A DNA stretch of 64,000 bases from contig NZ_JMQI01000005.1 in NCBI RefSeq assembly GCF_000695625.1, positions 19,813 to 83,812 of the forward strand, in the 5' to 3' direction. The notes beneath the pieces were generated by a model. The model was not told where the DNA came from. It ran no database searches and saw only the letters and a program-made list of their open reading frames with translations. Numbering within the stretch: position 1 is the first letter of the stretch; each line of letters starts with the position of its first letter. The position numbers and the translations under genes are program-made. The stretch is from Amycolatopsis rifamycinica (GTDB lineage: Bacteria > Actinomycetota > Actinomycetes > Mycobacteriales > Pseudonocardiaceae). Of the stretch, positions 50,594 through 59,564 are shown piece by piece.

Positions 50594-50760
50594 CCGCGAC
50601 TGCGACCGGCCGAACTCGTCGAATCCACGCAGACGCGGACCTCGGTCGCGACCGTCCGCTCGTTCCGTGGCTGCGCTGGGCGGTGGGTCAGCGGTGGTGG
50701 CGGCGACCGTATGTCGTCGCGCGTTCCATCATGTTCCGCAGGTTTTCGGGTGCGTTGTAG
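50590..50760 (+). CDS. short ORF coupled to helD, possibly truncated
   Basis: ATG 50590 overlaps the helD stop (ATGA) and opens 56 codons, beginning MTATATGRTRRIHADADLG and containing WLRWAVGQRWWRRP. The last 24 codons overlap the opposing TetX-like gene, so the frame may be a gene cut by rearrangement. No family is recognised. Confidence 0.25.
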   Translation: MTATATGRTRRIHADADLGRDRPLVPWLRWAVGQRWWRRPYVVARSIMFRRFSGAL

Positions 50761-51842
50761 CCGAAGGTCTGCTCGAACGACTGGTATCCCTCCCTTGAGG
50801 ACGCAGCGCTGCGCGGCAGCATCTCGGCGGCGAAACCCGAGAAGGCCGACTCGATGTCGTCGGGCGACGCGGCGATGGCCTTTCCGAGCTGGGCGCCGTC
50901 GTAGAGGGCCCAGTTCGCTCCGTCTCCGTCCGGAGGTGTCAGGTGCGCGGCGTCACCGATGAGCATGGCTCCCGGCACCCGGTCCCAGCTGTGTCCGAGG
51001 GGCAGTCCCCAGATCGGTCGGGCGACTGGTGTGGTCTCGCCGCCGGTGATCAGTTCCAGGAGTTCGGGGGCCCACCCGTCGCCCAGTTCTGCAGCGAGGT
51101 TGGTCAGCGCCTGCTCACGGTCGGAGAAGTCGGTCGAGCTCGTCCACTCGAGCGGCTTCTTCATGACGACATACGTGTGAATCACGTCGTTGGCTTCGCG
51201 ATGGCCGAAGATCCCTCGTCCGGGTTCCATCGCCAGCATCGCGCCTCGGCCGACCAACGCGGCGCTTCGCTGGTGGCGCGTGTCGACGTCGTGGAGGAAG
51301 GTCTCCACCCAGACGGTGCCCAGGTATTCCGGCGAGGCCCCGGAGAGGAACGCCCGTACGCGCGACCAGGCGCCGTCCGCGCCGACCAGGACGTCGGTGC
51401 CGACCGTCGACCCATCGGCGAACGTGACCGTGAACGGCGCGCCGCCGGCCGGAGCGTCGATCGAGGCGACCTTGCGGCCCCAGTGGATCGTGCCGTCCGG
51501 CAGTGACTCGATGAGGATGCGACGCAGTTCCCCGCGCAGGACTTCGGGGTTGCTCAGCTTTCCGTCGTCGGGGATCTCGCCCACCAGTTCTCCATCCGGG
51601 CTCAGGAACCTCAGGGATTCCGCGCCGAAGTTGATGATCGAGCGAAACTCGTCGAGGAGCCGGCATTCGTCGAGGGCGACCTGGCCGTTGAAGTCGTGGA
51701 TGTCGAGCTGGCCTCCCTGCGTACGGGACATCGGAGAGGCTTCCGCCTCGTAGATGGCCGAGGGGATGCCGTGGACGTGCAAGACCCGGGCGAGGGTCAA
51801 CCCGGCCAGGCCGGCTCCGATGATCGTGATCGAGCGGTTCAT
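50688..51842 (-). CDS. TetX-like FAD-dependent monooxygenase
   Basis: The protein (384 aa from ATG 51842) has GGGAG about eight bases upstream. It shows GAGLAGLTLARVL at residues 8-20, QGGQLDIHDFNGQ (TetX has FGGTLDLHKGSGQ at this place), LRGELRRILIESLPDGTIHWG, GADGAWSRVR and GDAAHLTPPDGDGANWALYDG. Length and motif order match TetX (388 aa), which hydroxylates tetracyclines; chromosomal relatives accept other aromatics. It is divergent from a MarR gene. Confidence 0.88.
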   Translation of the reverse strand: MNRSITIIGAGLAGLTLARVLHVHGIPSAIYEAEASPMSRTQGGQLDIHDFNGQVALDECRLLDEFRSIINFGAESLRFLSPDGELVGEIPDDGKLSNPEVLRGELRRILIESLPDGTIHWGRKVASIDAPAGGAPFTVTFADGSTVGTDVLVGADGAWSRVRAFLSGASPEYLGTVWVETFLHDVDTRHQRSAALVGRGAMLAMEPGRGIFGHREANDVIHTYVVMKKPLEWTSSTDFSDREQALTNLAAELGDGWAPELLELITGGETTPVARPIWGLPLGHSWDRVPGAMLIGDAAHLTPPDGDGANWALYDGAQLGKAIAASPDDIESAFSGFAAEMLPRSAASSREGYQSFEQTFGYNAPENLRNMMERATTYGRRHHR

Positions 51843-51893
51843 GTGCTGCTCCCACCTTGTCGTGACCGTCGCGGCGCGGACGACCGACACCGC

Positions 51894-51918
51894 AATAACC
51901 TGCTGTCGCAAAGTTATT
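51894..51918. promoter_or_regulatory. AT-rich divergent promoter/operator between TetX-like and marR
   Basis: AATAAC (51894-51899) and GTTATT (51913-51918) form an inverted repeat in a ~60-bp AT-rich island, which stands out in GC-rich surroundings. The island continues with TTCCAAAACTATTTTGTG. It is probably the shared promoter and MarR-binding region. Confidence 0.5.
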
Positions 51919-51978
51919 ATGTTCCAAAACTATTTTGTGTCAAGTGGTAGTCTGTGCCCACAACGGAGGGAGCTGGAG

Positions 51979-52473
51979 ATGACCGAGGCCGTGCCGGCCG
52001 GGGCGAGCGACGCGTGCGCTCGCGTGGTGCAGAGCTTCACCGCGTTCAGCGCCGCGCAGAACGAACTGTCGCGGTTCTTCGCCCGGAGCATGAGCATGCA
52101 CACGACCGACGCCGCCGCGGTCGTCCAGATCATCGAAGCGGAGGAGCTCGGCCGGCCACTGACACCCGCACGCCTCGCGGAACGCGTGGGCCTCTCCCCC
52201 GGGGCCACCTCGATCCTGCTCGGACGCCTGGAGGAAGCCGGGTACGTGGAGCGCACCAGGGAAGGCACCGACCGGCGCATCGTGACCCTGCGCTCGACCG
52301 CCGCGATCAACGCTGCCGCCGACGCGTTCTTCGATCCTTTGCAGCAGCGGCTCGAGAAAGTGCTCGGCGAGTTCACGGCAGCGCAACTGCACACCATCGC
52401 CGGCGCTGCCGACAAACTGCGAGCCGCAGTGGAGTCCTACCTCGGCGATTCCACACCACCTGCACGGGACTGA
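51979..52473 (+). CDS. MarR-family transcriptional regulator
   Basis: The protein (164 aa from ATG 51979, CGGAGGGAGCTGGAG upstream) has a winged helix: GRPLTPARLAERVGLSPGATSILLGRLEEAGYVERTREGTDRRIVTL. It is divergent from the TetX-like gene and probably represses it. The 303 bp after it (52474-52776) hold no gene I can support, only the next operator. Confidence 0.92.
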   Translation: MTEAVPAGASDACARVVQSFTAFSAAQNELSRFFARSMSMHTTDAAAVVQIIEAEELGRPLTPARLAERVGLSPGATSILLGRLEEAGYVERTREGTDRRIVTLRSTAAINAAADAFFDPLQQRLEKVLGEFTAAQLHTIAGAADKLRAAVESYLGDSTPPARD

Positions 52474-52750
52474 CCCCATCCCGTCCCTGGGGCAGTCGCC
52501 GGCAGCGGCGGCGAAGGCGCTGGGTGCAGCCACGGGATTCCGGCCCGAGGACGACCGTGGGTTGCTCGCCGGCGAACAGTTGCCCCAGCGCGGAGCCGAG
52601 GTGCCCGAGCGGACCGGCTCGTGATCGCTTGGCGGGCTTTCGCTCGCTCGCGTCGGCGACCTCTGGGCTGCGACGCCCGCCCATCGCCGGAGAGCGGTCG
52701 TGATACGTCGAACGCATCGTGCTCGGAGCCGGCGGGGCGGGGGCACTCAG

Positions 52751-52762
52751 CGAACATGTTCG
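52751..52762. promoter_or_regulatory. TetR operator in front of its own gene
   Basis: CGAACATGTTCG is a perfect 12-bp palindrome followed by TTACG, 14 bases before the tetR ATG. The same 17 bases recur at 53553-53569. Confidence 0.8.
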
Positions 52763-52776
52763 TTACGATCCTGCTC

Positions 52777-53472
52777 ATGACCGGAAGAGAGCCGATCAGC
52801 CGCCGGGATCGCCCGGCGAAGCCCGCCCTGTCCCGGCGGTGGATCGTGGACACCGCCGTCCGGGTCATGCGGGCGGAGGGGCTGGAGAAGGTCACGATGC
52901 GCCGGCTGGCGCAGGAGCTGGACACCGGTCCTGCGTCGCTGTACGTCTACGTCGCCAACACCGCCGAGTTACATGCGGCCATTCTGGACTCACTGCTCGG
53001 CGAGGTGGACCTGGGCGGCCGGGGCGGCGGGGAGGAGGACTGGCGCGAGCAGCTCCGCGCCGTCATGGCCTCCTACACCCGGATGCTGTTCGAACACCCG
53101 CCGCTGGCGCGGGCCGCGCTCGTCGCCCGCCCGAGCGGGGAGAACTACCTGCGCCTGGTGGAGCGCATCCTCGATCTCCTGTCGCGCAGTGGCGCCAGTC
53201 GCGAGCAGGTCGCCTGGGGAATGGACAAGCTGCTCCAGGACGCGACCGCCACCGCCGCCGAGCACGCGACACGGGCGCACGATCCCGCCGCCGAGCAGGA
53301 CTGGGACACCACCGTGCGTGCGCTGTACGCCGTGGACGCGACTACGCATCCGGCGATCACCGCACACATGCCCGCCCTGATCGGCGGCTCGGTGGCAGAC
53401 CGGATCCGCTGGAGTTTCGACATCCTCGTCAACGGCATCACCCACACGCCCGTTCCGGGCGCCGCCGGCTGA
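52777..53472 (+). CDS. TetR-family regulator of the TetX-like operon
   Basis: The protein (231 aa from ATG 52777) has HTH LSRRWIVDTAVRVMRAEGLEKVTMRRLAQELDTGPASLYVYVANTAELHAAIL, with the Pro-Ala-Ser-Leu-Tyr-Val-Tyr turn of TetR/TetR_C-type repressors, and a C-terminal helical domain. The operator in its promoter and the identical one before the downstream monooxygenase support autoregulation and repression of that operon. Confidence 0.92.
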   Translation: MTGREPISRRDRPAKPALSRRWIVDTAVRVMRAEGLEKVTMRRLAQELDTGPASLYVYVANTAELHAAILDSLLGEVDLGGRGGGEEDWREQLRAVMASYTRMLFEHPPLARAALVARPSGENYLRLVERILDLLSRSGASREQVAWGMDKLLQDATATAAEHATRAHDPAAEQDWDTTVRALYAVDATTHPAITAHMPALIGGSVADRIRWSFDILVNGITHTPVPGAAG

Positions 53473-53537
53473 ACGTCAGCCGGGGTCATCTGCTCTGAGG
53501 CCGAGTTCGGCACGAAGTACTGAGAGCCGCCTCACGA

Positions 53538-53564
53538 CGAACTTGTTCGCGACGAACATGTTCG
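53538..53564. promoter_or_regulatory. double TetR operator before the second TetX-like gene
   Basis: CGAACTTGTTCG (53538-53549) and CGAACATGTTCG (53553-53564) lie 15 bp apart centre to centre; the second is followed by TTACG exactly as at the tetR promoter. Confidence 0.8.
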
Positions 53565-53605
53565 TTACGGTGTGCAGAGGTGTTTCCCACGGCTCTGGAG
53601 GCCTC

Positions 53606-54748
53606 ATGAGTACCTGTCATGTCCCGGTCGCGATCATCGGCGGAGGTCTCGGCGGTCTGACCGCCTCCCGCGTTCTGCACGTCAACGGCATCGAATCGGC
53701 GATCTTCGAGCTGGAGGCGTCGGCGGCGGTCCGCACTCAGGGCGGGATGCTGGACATCCACGAGGAGAACGGGCAGAAGGCCCTGTCCGCCGCCGACCTG
53801 TACGACGACTTCCGCAAGATCGTTCACGAGGGCGGCCAGGCCATGCGCTTGCTCGGGCCCGACGGCACGGTCTACGTGGCCGAGGAGGACGACGGCACCG
53901 GCGGCCGGCCGGAGGTGGACCGCGGCGACCTCCGCGAACTGCTGCTGAACTCCCTGCCCGACGGCGTGATCCGCTGGGGTGCGAAGGTCACCGGCGCGCG
54001 GGCGCTGGGCGAGGGGCGCCACGAGGTGGCCTTCGCCGACGGCTCCACCATCACCACCGATCTGCTGATCGGCGCGGACGGCGCGTGGTCGCGGATCCGG
54101 CCGCTGGTCTCGGACGCCAAGCCGGCTTACACCGGCATCTCCTTCGTCGAGACCGACCTGTTCGACGCCGACACCCGCCACTCGCGCAGCGCCACCGTCA
54201 TCGGCGGCGGGTTCTTCATCGCCCTGGGCGACGAACGCGGTGTCCTCGCGCACCGGGAGACCGACGGCAGCCTGCACGTCTACACGGCCCTCAAGATCGG
54301 CGAAGGGTGGTTCGACACCGTCGACTTCGCCGATCCCACCGCCGCCAAGGCCGCGGTCCTGACCCACTTCACCGGTTGGGACGAGAGCCTGCGCGGTCTG
54401 GTCGCCGACGCGGACACCATCACCCCGCGTCGTGTCCACGCGCTGCCTGTCGGGCACCGTTGGGACCGTGTCCCGGGAGTGACGCTGGTCGGCGACGCGG
54501 CCCACGTGATGTCCCCGTTCGCCGGGGAGGGCGCCAACCTCGCCATGCTCGACGGCGCGGAACTCGCCCTGGCCATCGCCGCCCACGCCGGCGACACCGA
54601 GGCGGCCTTGGCCGCGTACGAGCAGGCGCTGTTTCCGCGCAGCGAGGCGTCCGCCGCCGAGTCCGCGGCCAACCTGGACACGATGTTCGGCGAGCAGGGC
54701 CTGGAGCAGATGGTCGAGTTCTTCACGTCCGGCCCGGCAGCCCGGTGA
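53606..54748 (+). CDS. TetX-like FAD-dependent monooxygenase
   Basis: The protein (380 aa from ATG 53606, TGGAGG upstream) shows GGGLGGLTASRVL, TQGGMLDIHEENGQ, DRGDLRELLLNSLPDGVIRWG, GADGAWSRIR and GDAAHVMSPFAGEGANLAMLDGAELALAI. The SPFAGEGAN form is nearer to TetX (MPPFAGQGVN) than that of its paralogue at 50688. It is followed by an alpha/beta hydrolase and an FMN reductase in the same direction, making a degradation or resistance operon with its own reductant supply. The substrate is unknown. Confidence 0.9.
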   Translation: MSTCHVPVAIIGGGLGGLTASRVLHVNGIESAIFELEASAAVRTQGGMLDIHEENGQKALSAADLYDDFRKIVHEGGQAMRLLGPDGTVYVAEEDDGTGGRPEVDRGDLRELLLNSLPDGVIRWGAKVTGARALGEGRHEVAFADGSTITTDLLIGADGAWSRIRPLVSDAKPAYTGISFVETDLFDADTRHSRSATVIGGGFFIALGDERGVLAHRETDGSLHVYTALKIGEGWFDTVDFADPTAAKAAVLTHFTGWDESLRGLVADADTITPRRVHALPVGHRWDRVPGVTLVGDAAHVMSPFAGEGANLAMLDGAELALAIAAHAGDTEAALAAYEQALFPRSEASAAESAANLDTMFGEQGLEQMVEFFTSGPAAR

Positions 54749-54806
54749 GCCCCGCTCTGACGGCCACCGCGTCCGCAGCCATCGAACCCGCAGCCAGGAG
54801 GTCCTC

Positions 54807-55529
54807 ATGACGACGCCCCTTCGGCGCACCATCCCGCTCCGGCGCGGGCTCGACCTCGACCTGCGCGAGGCCGGCACGGGCGGCAGCCCGGTCCTCGTCC
54901 TGCACGGCGGCCCCGGCCCCGCCGGCATCACCCCCCTGATCGAGCACCTCGCCGCGGACCGGCGGGTGGTGGCGCCCACCCACCCAGGCTGGGAGGGCAC
55001 CGCACGGCCGGACGAGCTGGATTCCGTGCCCGCACTCGCCGCCGTCTACCTCGACCTGCTCGGCCACCTCGAGCTGAACGACGTCACGGTGATCGGGACG
55101 TCCTTCGGCGGCTGGGTCGCCACCCAGACCGTCCTGGACGACCGCGAAGGCCGGATCTCCCGGCTCGTCCTCATCGACGCTATCGGTCCTGTCGTGCCCG
55201 GCCAGCACGTCACCATGCCCGCCGGCTCACCGGCAGCGGCGCCGCGGGGCGGACCGTCCCCACAGTCGATGGCCGCCTTGCGCGCCTATGCCGGGCCGGC
55301 CATGGCCGATGCCGGTCTGCTGTCCCGCCTGTCCGCCGTCACCGGCCCGGTGCTGGTGCTCTGGGGCGCCAACGACACCGTCGTCACCCCCGAGTTCGGT
55401 CGCGCCTACGCCGCGGCGTTCCCGCACGCGCGGTTCGAACTCGTCCCCGGCGCGGGGCACGTGCCCATCCGTGAGGAGCCCGAGGCGGTCTTCACCGTCC
55501 TCGACTCCTTCCTCGCCGCCCAGTCCTGA
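54807..55529 (+). CDS. alpha/beta hydrolase
   Basis: A 240-residue cytoplasmic hydrolase: LVLHGGPGPAG oxyanion loop, GTSFGGW with the nucleophilic Ser, WGANDTVV with Asp, and PGAGHVP with His. CCAGGAGG lies upstream of the ATG. It is the second gene of the TetR-controlled operon and could hydrolyse an ester or ring-opened product made by the monooxygenase; this is inference. Confidence 0.88.
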   Translation: MTTPLRRTIPLRRGLDLDLREAGTGGSPVLVLHGGPGPAGITPLIEHLAADRRVVAPTHPGWEGTARPDELDSVPALAAVYLDLLGHLELNDVTVIGTSFGGWVATQTVLDDREGRISRLVLIDAIGPVVPGQHVTMPAGSPAAAPRGGPSPQSMAALRAYAGPAMADAGLLSRLSAVTGPVLVLWGANDTVVTPEFGRAYAAAFPHARFELVPGAGHVPIREEPEAVFTVLDSFLAAQS

Positions 55530-55575
55530 TCCACCAGCCACCGAACCCATCACCTGCGTTTCGACCGGAGGCACC

Positions 55576-56148
55576 ATGACGAAAATCGCGATCATCCTCG
55601 GCAGCACCCGCGCCGGACGGGCCGGCGAACGCGTCGCGCAGTGGGTCCTGGCCCAGGCCCGCCGGCGCGGCGACGCCGAGTACGACCTGATCGACCTCGC
55701 CGAGGTCGATCTGCCGCAGATCGACGAACCGTTCCCGCCCGCCATGGGCCGCTACACCCACCCCCACACCCAGCGGTGGGCCACCACCATCGCCGCCTAC
55801 GACGGCTACGTGCTGGTCACCCCCGAGTACAACCACTCCTTCCCCGGCGTGCTGAAAAACGCCCTCGACCGGGTCTACACCGAGTGGAACAACAAGGCCG
55901 CCGGCCTGGTCTCCTACGGCGTGGACGGCGGCGTGCGCGCCGTCGAAGCGCTGCGCCCGGTCCTGGCCGCCTTGCGGCTCGCGGACGTCACCGCGACTGT
56001 CACCTTGAACCTGCGCACCGACTTCGCCGACTTCGGCGCCACTTTCACCCCCGGGCAGCACCAGGGCCCCGCCCTGACGACGATGCTCGACCAGCTGCTG
56101 TCCCGGAGCAACGCCCTCGCCGACACCCGCCGTGGCACAGCGGTTTGA
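55576..56148 (+). CDS. NAD(P)H-dependent FMN reductase
   Basis: A 190-residue flavodoxin-fold protein: ILGSTRAGRAGERVAQWV (FMN phosphate loop), LVTPEYNHSFPGVLKNALDRVYTEWNNKAAGLVSYG. It reduces FMN or quinones with NAD(P)H. It is the third gene of the TetX-like operon, 46 bp after the hydrolase, with GGAGGCACC upstream. It is an intact paralogue of the broken gene at 47894 and the gene at 59000. Confidence 0.92.
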   Translation: MTKIAIILGSTRAGRAGERVAQWVLAQARRRGDAEYDLIDLAEVDLPQIDEPFPPAMGRYTHPHTQRWATTIAAYDGYVLVTPEYNHSFPGVLKNALDRVYTEWNNKAAGLVSYGVDGGVRAVEALRPVLAALRLADVTATVTLNLRTDFADFGATFTPGQHQGPALTTMLDQLLSRSNALADTRRGTAV

Positions 56149-56243
56149 ACGGAACCAGCCGCTCGTCGGCCGCGTCGGTCAGCAGCAACGGCAGGGCGCC
56201 GAAGTTCGGCAGGAAGCGGGCGTCGGCGCCACCGGCTGCGGGC

Positions 56244-57098
56244 TCAGAGCCCCATCGTGCGGCGCACCATCCGGTCGAGCAGACGATCGGAGACCAGGTG
56301 CGTCAGCCGGGTCATCACGGCGGCGTCGCGGCCGACGGTGTAGCGGGTCCGCGGCCTGCGCTCCCGGATCGCCTTCGAGACGGCATCGGCGACGACGCTC
56401 GCGTCCAAACCGTTGGTACCCCAGGATTCCGTGGTGGTGCGGAAGGCTTTCGTGAGTCCGGCGTAGCGGGTTCGCTGCTCCGGGGTCATGCCCGCGATCA
56501 GCCGCTCCGCCGTCGCGTTTCCGCGTTCGGTCAGCTTGGTGCGGACCGCACCGGGAATGATCACGGCGACGGTGACACCGAACGGCTCCACCTCGCGACG
56601 CAGGGAGTCGCTGACGGCTTCCATGGCGAACTTCGCGCCGGAGTAGGCACCGAAGCCCGGCATGGCGACCTTCCCGCCGGTGGAGCCGATGTTGACGATG
56701 CGGCCCTTGCTCCGCAGAAGGGCAGGCATGAGTGCCTGGATGACCGCCACCTGACCGAACACCGAGACCTCGAACTGCCGGCGCCACTCGGCCGGCGGCA
56801 GCGCCTCGATCGGGGCGTTCACCGCGATCCCGGCGTTGTTGACCACCGCGCGCAGCGGACGGCGGTCCGCGCGGACCCGGTCGGCGAGCGCGGTCACCTG
56901 GCTCTCGTCGGTGATGTCGAGCAGCACCGGTTCGATGCGCCCGGCTTTCACCTCCGCGGCGGCCGCCTCGGTCCGGACGCCCGCCACGACGTGGAAGCCG
57001 TCGGTGGCCAGCCGCTGCGCGGTCGCCCGCCCGATGCCGGTGCTTGCGCCCGTGACGACCACGAGCTCGGAGGATGTGCTGGACTGGCTTGCGTTCAT
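56244..57098 (-). CDS. SDR-family oxidoreductase
   Basis: The protein (284 aa from ATG 57098) is a classical SDR: TGASTGIGRATA, NNAGIAVNAPIE, and YSGAKFAMEAVSDSLRREV with the catalytic Tyr-Lys. The C-terminal part has RRPRTRYTVGRDA, usual in retinol-dehydrogenase-like actinomycete SDRs. It is divergent from the broken XRE regulator gene with 101 bp between them; regulation may have been lost. Confidence 0.92.
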   Translation of the reverse strand: MNASQSSTSSELVVVTGASTGIGRATAQRLATDGFHVVAGVRTEAAAAEVKAGRIEPVLLDITDESQVTALADRVRADRRPLRAVVNNAGIAVNAPIEALPPAEWRRQFEVSVFGQVAVIQALMPALLRSKGRIVNIGSTGGKVAMPGFGAYSGAKFAMEAVSDSLRREVEPFGVTVAVIIPGAVRTKLTERGNATAERLIAGMTPEQRTRYAGLTKAFRTTTESWGTNGLDASVVADAVSKAIRERRPRTRYTVGRDAAVMTRLTHLVSDRLLDRMVRRTMGL

Positions 57099-57199
57099 GG
57101 CCTCACCCTGCGCCGCGGCCCGGGCGACAGACAGCCACGGCATGTCCTGGTACAGCCGGTACCACCACGATCGAGGTGCGCCGAGCGCACAATGGCCGC

Positions 57200-57959
57200 A
57201 TGGATGATCTCGGGCGGGCACTGCGGGCATGGCGCGATCGCCTCGAACCCGCGAGCGTGGGGATCCCCCACAAGGCGCCCCGCCGTGCTCCGGGCCTGCG
57301 CCGCGAGGAACTGGCCGTCCTCGCCGGCATCTCGATCGAATACGTCGTCCGGCTCGAGCAAGGACGCGCGGCCAATCCGTCCGCCCAGGTCTGCACCGCG
57401 CTGGGCCGGGCGCTGCAGCTGTCGGACGCCGAGCAGGCGTACCTCATGCGGCTGGCCGGGCACTCGGCCGACCCGCACCGCGTCCCCCGGCTCATTCCCG
57501 GCAGCGTCCGCCGCCTGCTGGAACGGCTGGAGACCCACCCGCTCGCCGTGTACGACGCCACTTGGCAGCTGCTGCACTGGAACCCGCTGTTCGCCGCGGC
57601 TTTCGGCGACCCGACGACGGTGACCGAGGACCACCGCAACCTGCTGCTCATGCAGTTCGAGGGCATGCCGAACCCCGCGCGGTTCAGCCCCGGGGACCGC
57701 GCTGATCACCCGGCTGCGGCGAGCACCTCGCTTCCGGGAACTGTGGGCGGCCACGGCGGTCGCCGAGCACCAGAGCGGGCACAAGCTGATCGAGCACCCC
57801 GAAGCCGGCCCGATCGACCTCGACTCCGATGTCCTCGTCACCCAGGGCTCGAACCTGCGGGTCGTCGTCTACACGCCCCGGCCGGGCACCGACGCCCGGG
57901 ACAAGCTCGACCTCCTGGCCGCGACGGGCACCCAGCGAATGGCCTCCGACCGCGGTTGA
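57200..57959 (+). pseudogene. XRE/MmyB-type regulator, frameshifted
   Basis: The first frame gives an HTH (PGLRREELAVLAGISIEYVVRLEQGR) and the start of the MmyB-like ligand domain (WQLLHWNPLFAAAFGDP, NLLLMQFEGMPNPARFSP). It then runs into unrelated Arg/Pro-rich sequence. From 57696 a second frame continues the family pattern (FRELWAATAVAEHQSGHK, DSDVLVTQGSNLRVVVYTPRPG) and stops at 57959. About 20-30 residues normally found between these parts are missing. So a deletion near 57690 removed part of the domain and shifted the frame. A functional truncated protein is less likely. Confidence 0.75.
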
Positions 57960-58019
57960 CCCCAGGACTTCCCACGGCGGTGAAGACCTGATGCACAGTT
58001 CGGGAAAACGGCGGTGGAT

Positions 58020-59003
58020 TCACCGGCGCCGGATGCCCGCGATCAGGTTTTCCCAGTTCTCGTAGGCGATCCGCGCCCGGTCGGCGTCACTGATCGGCGC
58101 GGTCGCCACGAACCGCCGGGCGGAACCGCCGTGCTCGCGGTTGAACGGGTGGTCCGAGGCGTACATGATCCGGTCCACGCCCACGGTCTCCAGGCTCCAC
58201 CGCAGGTACCGGTGGCTGGCGATGCCACCCGGGGTGACGAAGACGTTCGTGCGGAAGTACTCCGCGATCGGGCGCTCCAGCGCCGTCACCGCGTCCAAGG
58301 CCGCCACGCGGTCGAGGTAGAACAGCACGACCTCGCCCCAGTGCCCCAGGATCAGCCGCAGCCCGGGGAACCGGTCGAAGACCCCGGCGACGATCAGCCG
58401 GAGCGCGGTCAGCCCGGCATCGTAGTGCCAGCCGAACGTCCCGGTGGCCAGCAGCTCGTCCACCGGGCCGCCGAAGCGCCGGTAGTAGGCACCGGTGACC
58501 GCCGGGACCGGCACGCTCGGGTGCAGGTACACCGGGGCGCGCAGGTCCTCGGCGGCCTCGAAGATGTCCCAGAAGCGCGGCTCGTCGAGAGCTTGACCGC
58601 GGGAGTTCGCGTTCACCAGCGCCCCGTCGAACCCGAGGTCCACGACGGCCCGGCGCAGTTCGTCGGCCGCCGCCGAAGGCGTGGACGTCGCGAGGGCCGC
58701 GAATCCCCGGAACCGCCCGGGATACCGGCCGACGGCGTCGGCGAGGACGTCGTTGGTCGGACGTTGCAGAGCGACGGCTTCGGCGGGGTCGAGGTCCTGC
58801 AAGCCGGGCGTCGTGAGCGACAGCACGGCGGTGTCGATCCCGGCGTCGTCCATCGCGGCGACGCGGCCTTCGCCGAGGTCGAGCAACGCGGCACTGGCGA
58901 CCGCCCGGCGCATCATCGGCGCGGCGAGCGCGGGGTCGTGCCGCCGCCACGCCGCGACCACGTCGGCCGTGGCGAAGTGCTCCTCGAGCCCGTAGAGCCT
59001 CAC
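58020..59003 (-). CDS. amidohydrolase-family (ACMSD/resorcylate decarboxylase-like) protein
   Basis: A 327-residue metal-dependent TIM-barrel protein: GLEEHF at the start (metal-binding ExH-like), VYLHPSVP, ILGHWGE and YASDHPFNREHG. These match the amidohydrolase-2 group that includes gamma-resorcylate and 2,3-dihydroxybenzoate decarboxylases. It may decarboxylate an aromatic acid. It starts with GTG overlapping the FMN reductase stop (GTGA), so it is the second gene of a two-gene operon. Confidence 0.88.
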   Translation of the reverse strand: MRLYGLEEHFATADVVAAWRRHDPALAAPMMRRAVASAALLDLGEGRVAAMDDAGIDTAVLSLTTPGLQDLDPAEAVALQRPTNDVLADAVGRYPGRFRGFAALATSTPSAAADELRRAVVDLGFDGALVNANSRGQALDEPRFWDIFEAAEDLRAPVYLHPSVPVPAVTGAYYRRFGGPVDELLATGTFGWHYDAGLTALRLIVAGVFDRFPGLRLILGHWGEVVLFYLDRVAALDAVTALERPIAEYFRTNVFVTPGGIASHRYLRWSLETVGVDRIMYASDHPFNREHGGSARRFVATAPISDADRARIAYENWENLIAGIRRR

Positions 59004-59551
59004 CGGATGGTCTTGAGCGCGCCGGCCCAGGATTCGAGCTGGTCGAACAGCACCGACGCGGCGTCGTCGTGCATCGGGGACGGGGCGAACTCGGCGAAGT
59101 TCTCGAAGTCGGTGAAGAGCGAGAACGACAGCTGCTGGCGCACGTGGGCCAGCTGCAGCTCACTGCAGATCGCCCGCAGGTGCTCGATGGCGCGGGCGCC
59201 GCCGAGCGCGCCGTAGGACACGAAGGCGGCGGCCTTGTTGTTCCACTCGGCGTAGAGGTAGTCGATGGCGTTCTTCAGGACGCCCGAGGTGGAGTGGTTG
59301 TACTCGGGGGTGACGAAGACGAACCCGTCGAACGCGGCGATCGTGGCGGACCAGGCCTTGGTGTGGTCGTTGGCGTAGCCGCCCCGGCTGGCGGACACGG
59401 CCTCGTCCAGGTGCGGCAGCGGGTGGTCGAGCAGGTCGACGAGCTCGTAGTCGGCGTCCGGCCGTTCCTTGGCCTTGGCCAGCACCCACCTCGCCACGGC
59501 TTCACCCTTCCGGCCGGGACGGGTGCTGCCGAGGATGATCGCGATCTTCAC
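59000..59551 (-). CDS. NAD(P)H-dependent FMN reductase
   Basis: The protein (183 aa from GTG 59551) has ILGSTRPGRKGEAVARWV, FVTPEYNHSTSGVLKNAIDYLYAEWNNKAAAFVSYG. It is a flavodoxin-fold reductase like the one at 55576. AGAGGA lies upstream; longer in-frame starts run through the operator. It is the first gene of an operon with the amidohydrolase and divergent from marR. Confidence 0.92.
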   Translation of the reverse strand: MKIAIILGSTRPGRKGEAVARWVLAKAKERPDADYELVDLLDHPLPHLDEAVSASRGGYANDHTKAWSATIAAFDGFVFVTPEYNHSTSGVLKNAIDYLYAEWNNKAAAFVSYGALGGARAIEHLRAICSELQLAHVRQQLSFSLFTDFENFAEFAPSPMHDDAASVLFDQLESWAGALKTIR

Positions 59552-59564
59552 AGGAAGTCCTCTC

